From NCBI GenBank assembly GCA_949825025.1, contig OX463782.1, positions 29,118,759 through 29,182,758 of the forward strand: a stretch of 64,000 nt of DNA, in the 5' to 3' direction. The position numbers and the translations under genes are program-made. Below, one piece after another: positions 13,285 through 48,703 of the stretch. The DNA is from Siphlonurus alternatus (lineage: Eukaryota > Arthropoda > Insecta > Ephemeroptera > Siphlonuridae). Numbering within the stretch: the first letter of the stretch is position 1; every line of letters starts with the position of its first letter. The notes beneath the pieces were generated by a model. It did no database searches. It worked only from the letters and a program-made list of their open reading frames with translations, and was not told the DNA's origin.

Positions 13285-14210
13285 AATTTGTATTAAAAAA
13301 GACATGCTCCATTCAGGCATTCAAATCTCCCAATGTTAACAGAATGGATATGTTGATACAGAACTTTAGGTTCAAAATTTAAAAAATCAAAATTAACTTC
13401 AAGATTTTAAATATCGAATAAGAGACTTTGCACTTGAATAATTTGGCAAATTATTTATAATTCATATACAAATAGAAAAATAATAGTATTTCAAATAATA
13501 TTAAATATAAAATAATTTAGATTTAGATTTCAGTTTTAAAAAAAGATTTTTAATTTATTGTGATTTTTATTTAGTCATTAATAGTAAGTAAGCAATATAA
13601 AATAAGTATATTAATATAATAATTTGCAATAATGAATTTATTTATTTTATGTGAGTGTGATTTAATTTAATAAATTTTGTGTGTAAATCAGAATTATATT
13701 TAATGTAATAACTGTCCAGAAAATATTTCGCTAGTCTACTCTACCTCACCTAGGAAATAATAAAAAAAAAGGAAGATTATATTAAAACGGATGGGGTACA
13801 ATCGGATATGTAGTAATTAAATTTGCGGACTGTTTCACTTAAAACTATATATAAGTAGACTGTGTATCCTCTCGATCTATTTGACTTGCATGGCCTTATT
13901 ACACAAGCTGATGTGATTGTATTACTGATGAAATTTATGTGAAATAAAAATAATAAAATGAAAAAAAAAAGTTAAATTTTTTATTTAATAGCTGTAAATA
14001 CATTTCGTAACATTTCCTGTATATACTTTAAATGCATATAATATGGAAAATGCATTTTAAAACAAATAATATAAAACCCTTATTTTACAATTGAATAATC
14101 TTTGCGAAAATAATTTCGTGTAATGATACTATAATATAATGTTAAGTGTACGTGTGACTATCGAAATATCGATTGGGTTCATAATTTTATTAAAACAAAT
14201 CAAAGCTAAT

Positions 14211-14335
14211 TACCTATGTAAAATATGTTGAAATCAAAGCCCGAAAAAAAAATGCACAAAACTCATAGATGTGGCTCTAGCAATTTGATCAACCTCGAAA
14301 TTTACAGATATTTCGGGCTTTAATTTACATAGGAT
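14211..14335. mobile_element. Short foldback element, family F (small copy)
   Basis: The segment has AAAGCCCG at 14236-14243 and CGGGCTTT at 14314-14321, and the complementarity continues outward (CCTATGTAAA on the left, TTTACATAGG on the right). Its left interior (poly-A, ATGCACAAA, ATAGATGTGGCTC) matches the reverse complement of the right end of the larger element at 15132-15596. It is thus a shortened relative of that element. Confidence 0.6.
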
Positions 14336-14659
14336 CTTTTCTAGAAGTGATCAAATCGAAAAAAGCAAAGAAAAAAAACACGATGAATGTACGTTAAAAA
14401 AAAGCATACATATAATTAATAAAAAATGTTTAGTTTAAAATAAAAAAGAACGATGGATTTTGTTAGAAATAATATGAAGGAATTAGATTGTGATTTCAGT
14501 CAGCTATAGAAAATCGCAACCCCATTCCTATACATTAATTCCAAACATACTCATAACTCATGTCCGATATTCTAACTGTTGGGAGCTAGTTGAAAATAAT
14601 GTAAAGAATTGGAATGTGATATTTAAGTTGAATACAAAATGTCGCAAACCGATCCTTTT

Positions 14660-14910
14660 ACATCATGACCAAAACACAAGAGACAAGACAGAAGATGGAA
14701 GTCGCTGGCAGTGCAAGCCTTCGGGCAGATGTCACCAAAGTCCACTCGATCTCGGGACTGTTGGCTTCATCCACCTGGAGGTCCGCACAATCTCCGCTCA
14801 CCCTGAAGAATGACGATCGCACCCTGACCGCGCGGCGTTATATACCAGGGTGTCGCGTAGCCTCGCTCCCTGATTGGAGCAACCTTGTAGCTGCGACACC
14901 TCATTGGCTG
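14660..14910 (-). promoter_or_regulatory. Minus-strand core promoter: CCAAT, CCAAT, TATA, Inr
   Basis: On the minus strand the elements run in textbook order. CCAAT lies at 14907-14903, a second CCAAT at 14877-14873, TATATAA at 14844-14838, and TCATTC, a perfect match to the arthropod Inr TCAKTY, at 14813-14808. Taking the Inr A at 14811 as +1, the TATA box starts at -33 and the CCAAT boxes lie near -64 and -94. The patch is GC- and CpG-rich against AT-rich flanks. Transcription would run toward the bHLH gene, away from mib1, whose ATG lies 1.35 kb to the right. The predicted leader has no long ORF; possible splice donors (CAGG/GTGAGC, CCAG/GTGGAT) follow close behind. The product is unknown: a non-coding RNA, an untranslated first exon, or a remnant of a repeat are all possible. 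The + strand has an 83-codon open frame over the same patch that resembles nothing known. Confidence 0.5.
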
Positions 14911-15131
14911 TTTTGAATTTATGTTGTATATACTTTGAAAATATCTAAAAGTAAGAGCATTTTTTATTTTAAAAAAATATAATTTTATTATAACATTAAT
15001 ATTAACAAATAAAAACAGTTTTTTTTAAGAATTGTATATTTTTTATGTGTATATTTATTGTCTTTTTTTTTCTTTGCTTAATGATTTTTCCATTTGATGA
15101 TTTTTAGAAATGATAAAATTTAAATGAGCAT

Positions 15132-15596
15132 TAAAGCCCGAAATTTTGTTTAAGTTTGGTCTTTAAGGTAGAGATAACAAGGATCAGCTGGTCCAATGCT
15201 AAAAAAATCCCAATCATGAAAATTATGAACAAAAATTAAAATGTTCTCCTTTACATTCCCTATCAGTAGCTAAAATATCAGGTACGCAAAAACGAGCTAG
15301 TTTTCGAGTAATTAATTTTTAAAGTTCTCTAATTTAGCACGTAGAAATGGAACTTCCATGTTTAATTAGTCAACTTTAAAAATGAATAACTCGAAAATTA
15401 GCTCGTTTTTGTATACTTGATATTTTACCTACTGATAGAGGATCGATGCAGAGGAGAACATTTTAAATTTTTTTCATAATTTTGATGAATGGGATTTTTT
15501 TAGCATTGGGCCAGCTGATCCGTGTTATCTCTACCTTAATTATTCAAATCGTTAGGAGCACATCTAGAGGTGTGCGCATTTTTTTTCGGGCTTTTT
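15132..15596. mobile_element. Foldback element, family F (465 bp copy)
   Basis: A long imperfect inverted repeat. Termini are AAAGCCCGAAAT on the left and TTCGGGCTTTTTT on the right. Inner arms are strongly complementary: GGTAGAGATAACAAGGATC near 15168 pairs with GATCCGTGTTATCTCTACC near 15517, and AAAACGAGCTAGTTTTCGAG pairs with CTCGAAAATTAGCTCGTTTT. No coding capacity is visible. A short relative lies 0.9 kb upstream. Confidence 0.8.
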
Positions 15597-15670
15597 TACA
15601 GCCTATATTAAATTTATTCACATCAAATTTTACAATTTTTGATAATATAAATAAGATAAATTAAGCGATA

Positions 15671-15725
15671 GCCGTGCGCCGCCGATATAGCAATAAATTA
15701 TTGCTATAAAATATTGGCGGCGGCT
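15671..15725. repeat. GC-rich hairpin upstream of mib1
   Basis: CGCCGCCGATATAGCAATAA at about 15677-15696 pairs with TTATTGCTATAAAATATTGG and the following CGGCGGC, a stem of about 19-20 bp with one small bulge and almost no loop. It sits about 440 bp before the mib1 start codon, so it could lie in the promoter or the 5' UTR. Function is unknown. Confidence 0.7.
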
Positions 15726-16164
15726 AGCAATAAAGGTAATAATGAATTATAGTTTTTCGTGTTTTATTAGCAGAGGAACTTTGAGCAGGAGTTCAAAGGT
15801 AATAAAAACAATCATTTATGCTAGTCAAAGTAATTTAAGTATATATTATAATACAAAATACAAAAAAGTGAGTGAATTTAATGCATAAATCGATCGTGAA
15901 CGTCGAAAAATACTCATTGAAGACTGAACTTATATCAGAGACCCTTATACTCGGGCAATGCCCACTGCATTGACCGGGTCATCTTCAAAACATGTTTGAA
16001 ATTTTACCGCACTAAACATATGACTTTTAACAAAAACAAATGAGCATAGTTACTTCAAGGTCATCATCATGGCCACTTGACGGATGGATTGTTTTCAGAT
16101 TTTGCTTTATAACTTTCAATTTAATCAATAATTTGACAGAAGTAGTTAATGTTTTGACGATTAA

Positions 16165-38543
<22,379 letters not shown>

Positions 38544-39486
38544 GTGAGTGTTATACTATTTTTCTTCACAGCTAAGAAACACGAGTTTTAACAAAAAGTA
38601 GATGCGAATTTTCAAGTTTCTTATGTTAAAAAAAAAAAATAAATAATTGAAAAGTTGTTAAATATTTTAACACTTTGTTCATTGTAGTAGACTTGTATGT
38701 ATAAAATGGTCTCCTGTGAGATACATAGGCATCAGATGCGCCGCTGTGGCACACCGATATAAATCGATAGGACTCCAGCCGAGTTGAGGCCGTTGCATTT
38801 TCTGTCTACTGCTGTTGTGAATATACCCTGCAGTTTATGCTTCGTGGATGTTTTATATATAGTCCTCTTAATATATATAATACAAAAATCGATCGGCTTA
38901 AATATAATATACTAGAGCAACCAATTATAAAATATATAAAGAGAATGAATACAGCTTTTTTTTCTGCAATTAAAGCAAAACGAATCTAATTCAATAACTC
39001 CTACTATTTTCTCATTGTTATATAAAAAACTTCAAGTTTCTGTTATAGAAGAATGTGATAATTTATTTGCACTTAGTACAGCAATGAATCAAACGACATT
39101 TTCTTTTGTTATATTACATTGATTTATGAAGCGATTTTCAATTTTCTTTATACACCTAAAATATTACGAACATATATTACTGACATTGTAATAATACAGT
39201 GTTTGAATAAAAATATGTAATAAAAAAAATGAGATACACTAATTGATAATCATAACTAAAATAAAAGTACTGTACAAGTACGTTTTAGTGGGCTATGTTG
39301 TTATGTAGCTAATAAAACACAATATAAACACATCAATGACATCAATTATAAAATTATATTATAAACATTAAAATAAATAAAATTAAAAGCATTTTGACAA
39401 CATAAAAGGGGTAAATAATTACATATAATTTATATTTAAAATGACAACTTTTGTTGTTTTTTTTTTATTTAATTAAAATACATGTC

Positions 39487-39673
39487 ATTTTCAATTACTT
39501 ATTTAATTAAAACCATAACAGTATTTACAACAATATAAAGTACGTTTTCCAAACTTTTGGTGCTCTTTACAAGTGAAGAGGTGACCAGAATGGTACCAGC
39601 TGCTGTCTTGCCTTTTAGTCCTGTAACATGGACAAATTGATTTACTGTCCTGCTGCACCACCATCAAAACTTT
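39487..39673 (-). pseudogene. Cysteine/histidine-rich fragment, possible transposase tail remnant
   Basis: On the minus strand an open stretch ends with a Cys/His-rich segment (CPCYR, then about 17 residues to H..LFTCKEH, then YCCKYC) and a stop. Spaced CxC/CxxH/CxxC patterns like this are seen at the C-termini of several DNA transposases, including piggyBac-like ones, but the match is not diagnostic. The frame is closed by a stop about 15 codons upstream of the Cys-rich part. A decayed element is one reading; chance is another. Confidence 0.2.
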
Positions 39674-42600
39674 CCGATACAAAAGTCAAGCCAATTTGTC
39701 GCTAATCCACGTTGATGCCGCATTGTATGTCATGAAATTGGACAGTCTGTTATAGAAAATATATATATAAAAAAACTAACAATAATTGTTCTACATTTAA
39801 TCTAGTTGCATTGGATATGATTTGATATATAAGCCTTTTTTTTTATACAAATGGTTGATTGATTTTCATATAACTATTCATCTGGTTCGTCCATTATTAT
39901 TAACTTTTGATATGCAGGCAGTAGTGTCAGCTGGTTTTTGTGTCTGTGGCCGAATTACATGACGAGCACCCAGTTGGATTTTATACTATGTCATATACTG
40001 GATAAAATAAATCTTATAAATTCATGAAATTTTATGTATAAAGTGACCGTGTGATATATAAAAAAAATGTGATATCAATCATAGTATATATTATAACGGT
40101 AATATGTCAATATATCAGAATAATGATCTATGGGAAATATTTTTTAAATTAATGTTATTTTTGTACCTTTAAAAAGAGATTTGAGATAAATTTCTTTTTA
40201 AAATTTCAATTATTGATTAAATTAATAATAAAAAAAAATAATATCAAAGGAAATGGTAAGGTAGGTCATATAAACTTTTACTGGAAAACATTAAAGTAAA
40301 AACTTTTTTACGAAATCGTATAATAATTGCTCTTCAAGTTTATTCAACTTGAGAGTAATGTTACATCATTAAATAAAATTACTATTATAATAATAAAACA
40401 CAGAAATCATTAGTCAACTTTATTACAAAAAGAACATTTTTTTTTTAAATTAAATTTATACTTTAACTCAAAAAAACTTGCATGGAATTTTTGCAATCTT
40501 ATTGACTATAAACAAGAAAAGTAAAAAAAAAAAAAAAAAAAAGAGAAGAGAGAAGAAAAATTCTACCACAGCATGATTGTTGTCTGGGTCGTATAATAGT
40601 TACGTGAAGAGGAAATTACCAGACGTACGAGTGTGCGTTGTTGAGATGATAGCTGGCAATCTCGTAAAATGTCGTCTTCTCTTCTTAGTCTTTCTACCGT
40701 GTAGAAAACTGAGTGAGCGTGATGCGTGTGCCGAGTTTTTGCACGTTTCTCTAAAGCTTGCACTCTCTCTTCGGTCCTGGTGATAACCTGGAGAAGATGT
40801 GAAAAAGCATCTCAGCGGTTGCACCACCACCCACGTTGGTCTCTTATATTGACATTCGCAATGCGTGGTTCTCTTAACATCGTGTCTACCTGCCTAAAGC
40901 AACTGTCATCCTCGTTCCATAACCACCGTGACTTCAAAATGTTCTACTTCGTATCAAGCCAACACGCATTCTATATATATTTTTTAAAGGTCGATAAGAA
41001 ACGAAATAGCTTTTTAACAAGTCTGCCAACAGAAAAATATTGCCTATTTTTTTTTTATTCTTCAAATCGATATACGTTTTGCCAATTGATAGGAAAAAAA
41101 AAAAAAAAAGAAAAGAGAAGAAAAAAAAAATCATTGGGGAAAAAAGAAAATATTCCAATAGTATAGGAAATTGTAAAAAATGAAGTCATTTGTTACTATA
41201 CTAGGGGGAGGCATATATTTACAAAAATTCTGACACAACCCCTCCTCTATTTTATCCCTTCTATTTCAAATTATTCAAAGTTCTCTTTTTTCCCATTTAC
41301 TCTTTTTCTCGTCGTATACCTGCTATATTATAGCCTTCATTCGTCTACTTTCTCTACTGCCTGCACTTCTAACTCTTTTTGCGTGTTTGCTCAAATAATA
41401 AAGATGAGCTAAAAGCACGGATGCGTAATATTATATGGATTAGCGTTATCTCAATTATTACAGTGAAGAAATAGCACTTGGCTGAACAGCGTAATTGGAG
41501 GGGAAAATTGAAAAACATCCAAGTATAAAAACAAAAATCTTTTTACAGAGAGAAAGATTTTATGTTCATAAATATAATAATTTATAAACTTTTTTTTTAA
41601 ATCTAAAAATAAATATTATCATTCTTTATTATTATTATTTTTTTTAATCGAGTCATGCCAAGAAAAATAGTATAATAGTAAATCTTTTATTTTAAATGTG
41701 TGAAAATGGTGAATATATATTTTAAAATAAAATACCAATTACTTTTTTAAGGGAAATATATACTTATATACTTTTTTTTCTCATCAGTTGTGTGTCTTGA
41801 TCCGATACTAATCAATAGTCAATGATAAAGTAGAGAGAGAGAGAATAAAGCAGGGAAGCGATCAAGCTTCTGTGTAGAAGGAAAGTCGGCCATTAATCGC
41901 TACTCTACCCGCCGTGATCGCTATAACAAATTTCGCATTCAGTTCACGACCGGTGCTAGCGGCCTCACAACGAACACGGCAGAGTTGCTTGCGGTGCCTT
42001 TCGTCCGCCGTCACCGCTGCAGCAGTACCATCAGATTCACGCAAGATCACCGTGACGTCACTCTAGAGTCACGGAACCGTGTTAAAAACGTCACTAAAAA
42101 TATTAAAAATACATGGGTTTTAAAGAAATGTCACGATACAGAGAAACGGAAATTAATAATCTAAAGAGAAATTTTGAAACTGAAGAAGAAAAAAATCAGC
42201 CTTGATTTAAATTGCTGTTAAATATAGAGGTATTAAAAACTAAATAATAAATAGGAAATGATATTAGTAAATATTTTTCTCTATTTGATTTAAATTAAAA
42301 AAATATAATAATAATAAAAGACCGTACGTAATCGTGTGTCAAAGCAGCTTTTTGGACTTTAATATTAAAGTACACTATGATAAAAGGCTAAAGGTCATTT
42401 TGATCTAAAAATAACGTGTTCCATTTCAAAGGAACGGTATTGAATTTTTTAGCTATACTGTATCATATCTTATTGGCATTTGACTTCACAAAGCTTGTTA
42501 GCAAGAAAGAAAGTCTTGTCTCTATACTTAAGAGTGCATTCATGTAATAAATGACACGAGGATCAATCTTACATATGTCGCTATCATGTGGTATACTCGA

Positions 42601-42718
42601 ATATAATTAAACTATAATATGGCATTATACTGAAGTATAGCTCCAGGTAAAAAAAAAGGTAGCTTACTGCAGTTTTTATGATAAAAAGATTAAAATAGAG
42701 ATATAAAATTTATAGTAA

Positions 42719-42949
42719 TTGAGTACCAACTTCAATTTTTTTTATTGTATAATATAAATGGGAAGTCCATTTTATGATATCGCGATGATAGAACTTTGAC
42801 GCCGCAAAAAAGGGGCGTGGTTGTTAAACTGAACTTTCAATAATTTTTAAAATAATAGTTTCTGAGCTATAAAAATCAGAGTGGCATAACTTTGCACCTG
42901 ATGATATTTATTTCTGCAGTATAAATATTTTTTATGTTTAAATACTCTA
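42719..42949. mobile_element. Foldback element, family A, internally deleted copy (231 bp)
   Basis: It begins GAGTACCAACTTCAATTT and ends AATACTCTAT, matching both ends of the 320-bp copy at 17585-17904. Shared internal stretches include ACTTTCAATAATTTTTAAA, ATAGTTTC, TGGCATAACTTTGCACC and ATTTCTGCA. Roughly 90 bp, mainly in the left arm, are missing and many substitutions have accumulated, so it is an older or degraded copy. Confidence 0.75.
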
Positions 42950-45517
42950 TTGATGAATCATCTATATGCTATCTATAATTAAAATTGATTAGGATCATTA
43001 TACGAAGCAACCGCTTGATATATATTATAATATTATATATTCATAATGCACATTATTTAGCAAGATTATAGAAATTTAGAAACGTTCTGTTCACAATTCT
43101 ATCATATAATGGTTCTATAAAAAATAAAAAAAATTAAATAGATGCACAACAATTTTTGAAAAGAAGGGAGCCAAATTCGTATAAAAACTAATTAACAATT
43201 TTTTACTGTAGTGTGAAGTGTATAGAAAACAAACATCAGGACAAAGGAATAAATGCATGCATTTAGAGTACAGTTTTTAGTCTTTTTACTATAGGTAGGT
43301 ATTCACTTAGAATTGCTCAGATGTTTTTTCTATTAATTCAAGTACTATACAAAAGTAATTAAAAACTAATTAAGCAACAAAAAAGTTAAATAAATCACAG
43401 TGAGGTTAAAAGCCGCACGCTTCAGTGTTGCAGCGAAAAAGGGGGAAGATGGATTTTGTTTTTTTACGACTGAAACTTGTTATTATCATTACACAATAAA
43501 GGGTAGAAAATGATATTAATCATTAGTAAAAGGGATGAAAGAAACGGGGGCAAAAGAAGATATTGTTAGATAAGAAGTTTTATATAAAAAAAAAACTACA
43601 GTGTGAGAACGATCGAAATTTTCTCTAGCGCCTGTTGTGTATGCAACCTTTTTAGCTTTACTGACAGGCAAGTAGCATACTTTACAGGCTATTGTAGATT
43701 TGCAGCAGTAAGAACTCAATATTTGATGTTTTAATTTTCCGTAGCATTAAATTATATTTATATCAATGTGCAGTAATTCTTATCAAATTAAATATAATTC
43801 TTAATATAATTATATCATATTTTTATTATGGAGAGAGAAATATTTTTGTCTGTATTTTATTCATATATAACCATATAGCAATATCTATTAGGCTTTAATT
43901 TCATAGAATTGCATACAGCTGGGGCAATCAATTTTGTCAATTTTAAAAACTGCATGCGTGTATCTCATCATATATATGTGTAGTAAAATATTCATGCAGA
44001 CTTTGGTGATTTTAAGTATAAAGATAATAGCAATTTTGATAACCAAAAGTGTAACTTCCACACTATAATAAGTCATCACCTTTCAAGTTTTTGAAATAAA
44101 TAAGTATATATATTTTTTAATATAGCTATTTTTTCTTATTATTAGACATAATAAAGTGCTATATATATATACATCAGTATTTTTTATATATAACATTAAG
44201 ACAAGTATCAAATTTTTCTTTTTTAGCTCGTGTCAAAAAATCCCACCACCCACTATATAGAGCTACAAGGTCATTTAAGTTTTGATTAATGATACTCTCA
44301 ACATTGTAATCCATAGAGATAAACCATATAAAAATGTTGATCTCACTATGACTGGGTGTTGTCGCGAAACATGAAATGACGTTTCATCGCCTGCGGCTGT
44401 CGCCAACTTTTATATCGTGTCACGTGATCGTAAACTTTTCCCATCTATTTCTCTGACTTCCGGCCGATCTATATACTATAGCTTGTGTGAACCTCTATTT
44501 TTGCCGCCAGCTAACTTTATCCATAATTTTACTTGTGATCTGTGAGAATTTTTTACAAAAATTTTACTTTTTATCTGTTTTATTTTTTTTATATATAACT
44601 TATATGTGTTGTATGTGACGTAAATTTTATCATTTTTTTTTAAAAAAAAAAAGGGTTACATAATTTATTTAATCTCAACTCGTTTAATTTTGTATGTGCG
44701 TGAAGGTGATGAAATTATAGTACAGTACATACGGAAGATTTTTTTTTTATTGTAAAATAATGGTCTCAACTCCTATTGTAGTAAGTTTTGATGTAAGTTT
44801 TTAATACCTTTTAAATATTTTTTTTATTAGTAAAGTCTTTTTTTATATTATTTTATTTTATAGCATAAAATTTAGTACTTTTTATTTCTTGCTATCAAAT
44901 AAATAATAGAACATTATAATATTTTATAACATCGTATTCACTTAAAGTAAATTAACTCAAAAAATTATATGGACCCCATTGTTTTATTAACCAATATAAG
45001 CAAACATGTTCTAAGTATGCTAATTTTAAAATCTAATAATATAATGCAGCAGGGTTCAAATATTTGCATAGAAGAAATAAACTATTAAAACTCTTGGCAT
45101 AGTTTTCTTCTTGAATACAAAGTTATTATGCAGCACTATAGATATACAAAAGCAATCTATATAGAACTTATCTACTGTAAATATATATCTCCCAACCGGC
45201 CAACCATCCACCTCAATTCATATAGACGTTGTGGACATTGGTTTGTCCCTTTTCTCATTCAATTTAATGTTGTTTGGACCAAAATGGTCAAGTCACAGCC
45301 TCATGCAGTAATAACCATATTAACAAAGTGCTCTCTAAATTTTAGCTATGTATGTTATATTGGAAAATAATAAATCAACAAATTATCTACTATCTTCATC
45401 AATGTATCTTAAAATAAATTGTTGAAAGATTTATTTTATGTAACATTTTCTTGTGTTATTTTGAAACTTAATATATTTTCAGAGCTAAAAAAAGATAAAG
45501 AGTACACAGAAAATAAA

Positions 45518-45668
<151 letters not shown>

Positions 45669-48618
45669 ATAAGAAACACTTGCAGTATAAGTCTAGACAA
45701 ATTTCAGGATTTTCTCGGATCATCGTCTCAAAGCTTCTAGACGGCAAAACTTTCAAGACTGAAGTAAAACAAAACGTTACACAGTTCTCATCTTAGCTAA
45801 TACAGTCAATACAATGAAAAGTTACCTGTTTATATGGTTCATTTTCCTATGAAACTTGAATATAACATAGAAAATGTTGAAATTTTAGCATAAACTTTTA
45901 TCTTATAGAATGTTGTTTTGCTCGGTAGTATTCGGTACAAGTTTTATGCAGCAGCAGCAATGTCTTCTGTTTGATGTGACCTAAATCGTTTTTATATATA
46001 TATACATTGCAGTGGCGGCTCACTGTCTATCTGTGTACAGTATACATGTCTAGTCCAGACCTATATATTCCTCAGTTTCCATTTGCAAGATTGATTCCAG
46101 GTCAGCTGTACTCAACAGAGACATTGAACTCAACTAACTCTCGTACCTATAGTAAAAAATATATGAAATTTATCTCTATTTTAGTTTTAGTTTTTTATAA
46201 AAATAAAGCTTAAAAACATGTGCCAGATCTATAGAAAAAGATAAAAAAGAAAATTTAGTATTATAAAGATATTGTAAATTCTATTCACATACTTTATAAA
46301 CTGTCTTTTAGAATCTTAAATATTCTTATTGTTAAGATTTTTTATAGGATATTACGTGATTTATTGTCAATTTTTATATAATATAGTCTATAGATTAAAG
46401 ATTTAGTAACAATATCTGATAAATATAAAGTTTTAATTTATATATGAAAATTGTGATTTTCAGCTGAAGATGCATTGTCTATGAGGTTTCCGTGAAAGGG
46501 TAACATTTCACCCGATGACACAATGTAATAGTTCGAGTTGTGATTTCAATTATCTTTCTGTCAGCTGGGTACTATGTTGCAATGATCAAGTGAGAGGCGC
46601 GACGATAATTTAGGACCAACCTTTTGATTTGCTGCTTTGAAAATGTTAAAGGTGCATATAAAAGAGGAATTTTTTTTCAAATTTTCATTATTTTTATAAC
46701 ATTCATAAAGTTAACTTTGTATAAGGAATGTGATATGCATTAGTTAACTATTGATTTTGTTACTTTTGATTTATGTCATGTCAAATTTATCATTCACTCA
46801 GTAAAATTAAATTCATATTTTATTTTTTTTGTGAAATTCATATTTTGAAGGGTGATGAAGCTTCTTTAATTACTTCCTTTTTCACTGATTTATAATTAAT
46901 TTTATGAGTCAGCTTTTTTTATCCGCTATGCTAATTAACGTGCAATTTAAAAAAAAAATAGCCAAAAGAAAGTGTAATGCTATAACATCTAAAATGTCTA
47001 CTTGATTTTTTTTTAACAAAGGGTCAACAAAATTTACCAACAATGAAAAAAAAAAAAATAATTGTAGTTAAATTTTTTACTATACGACAGTGGAGCGTGA
47101 CCCCTAGCAGACGCTTGTTTAAATTTTTTTATTAAATTTTTTTATTATGCTAATCAGAGTGAAGGCGCAAAAAAATAATTGCAGAATCGAGATATGTGGG
47201 TGCTCTGTGGGTGTTTTTAGCCAAGGCATAAAGGGGACTCCCTCTTCCCGGCACCGTCGTAAATTTTTACACAAGTTTCCTGGGAGTGCCCAGCTACATC
47301 ACTTCTTGATGACGAAACCATTAAAAATTAGGAAGTTATAGTGAATTAATATAATTTATTTGTCTCTATGGATTTTCGAACTTGCAATATATCTACATCA
47401 GTATACGGAAATTATTGAAGTGAAGAGAACTTCTGCTCCATTTGAGATACTATTATGTGACAAGATTTAATACTCAAATAATTATATGTATGCACGTTTT
47501 ACCGTAAAAAAAGCTATGCAAAAAAAGTTGAGCACCGATGAATCTTACGTGACGTCAAACAGCAGGCGTGCATTTTCTTATTTTTCTGGCTCTATTCCCA
47601 CGTTACTCGCGCCATAAAAGTAGAAACATCAGAGTGTTACAGTGTAGTGTCACCTCTCTTATAGCTTGCCCCTACCACCAGGAGGGCAGTAAAAAAAAAA
47701 CATGGCGGCAAGCGCAACATTACACCGAAACGCAGCCTTGCACGAACTATTCTTAAAATATTGGATAACGTATAAAAATATATTATAATGTCAGAATAAT
47801 ATGCCAATTTTTCATTATAATAGCTTTTAAAAATAAAATTAAATTCATTTTTATGTTAAAAAATTATTATATTTTATGTTCAATGTCAAGTATTAAATAT
47901 GACGTCAGTTTGAGAAAATAAATTGTGGGAAATTTCATATAAAAATTTATTTATAATATGTTTAAAAGTGTTAAAACATATATTTTATAACTTTATTTTG
48001 CTGTTTTACATAATATATATATATATTATATATTTGAAATGTTATCATATTATAATAGTCTGAAAATCCCAAAGGTTTTTGAATAATTAAAATGAACATA
48101 ATTAATATTTAAATCCTACTTAAACAAAGCAGATTATGCAGAATATTCCTTCGTGAATAATTAATAATAACATTATTTTTTACATTAAAACTTTATCCTT
48201 TTAAAAAAAAAAAATCTTTATTATTCTTTACAATATACAGTACATTTCTATTGGCAGTATAAAGTTTTAAATGAAAATAAAGAGTTGGCTCAATTTGATA
48301 TGGATCAACACATTCAGGTATTGGAATTTGGTTGACTCTCGCTCACTTCTTTCAGCCTCTGTATGTAATCTACGTAGCTCTGGTTTCGGTCTAGTCCGAT
48401 CATGCATACTTTGTCGATGTCAGCTGTTGGTGCTAGCTTTGACGTGTGGGATAGTCCTCTCCTAGAGATTCGTGAAGAGAGAGTGAAGCACTCGCTATCT
48501 GATACGAAATTCCAACCTCAGAACTCTCTTCTTGCTAGCTACACCAATCTCTTGGTCTGGATGGAAGCATCTCCTCTTTCCTCGTCGTTCGCACCACATC
48601 AGCAGAACGGATAACTCT

Positions 48619-48622
<4 letters not shown>

Positions 48623-48697
<75 letters not shown>
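48623..48697. repeat. (CT)n microsatellite, ~75 bp
   Basis: Pure CT repeat at the 3' side of a GC-richer patch (48330-48790), followed by ACTCTCTC. Confidence 0.97.

Positions 48698-48703
<6 letters not shown>

Noticed and set aside
14490..14916. Two overlapping + strand open frames of 83 and 107 codons at the GC-rich patch
   Set aside because: They run over a patch whose minus strand carries a full set of core promoter motifs. The peptides resemble nothing known, and openness is favoured by GC content.
47664..47682. CTCF-like site (CCACCAGGAGGGCAG)
   Set aside because: It needs an inserted base to fit the core consensus, too weak to call without binding data.
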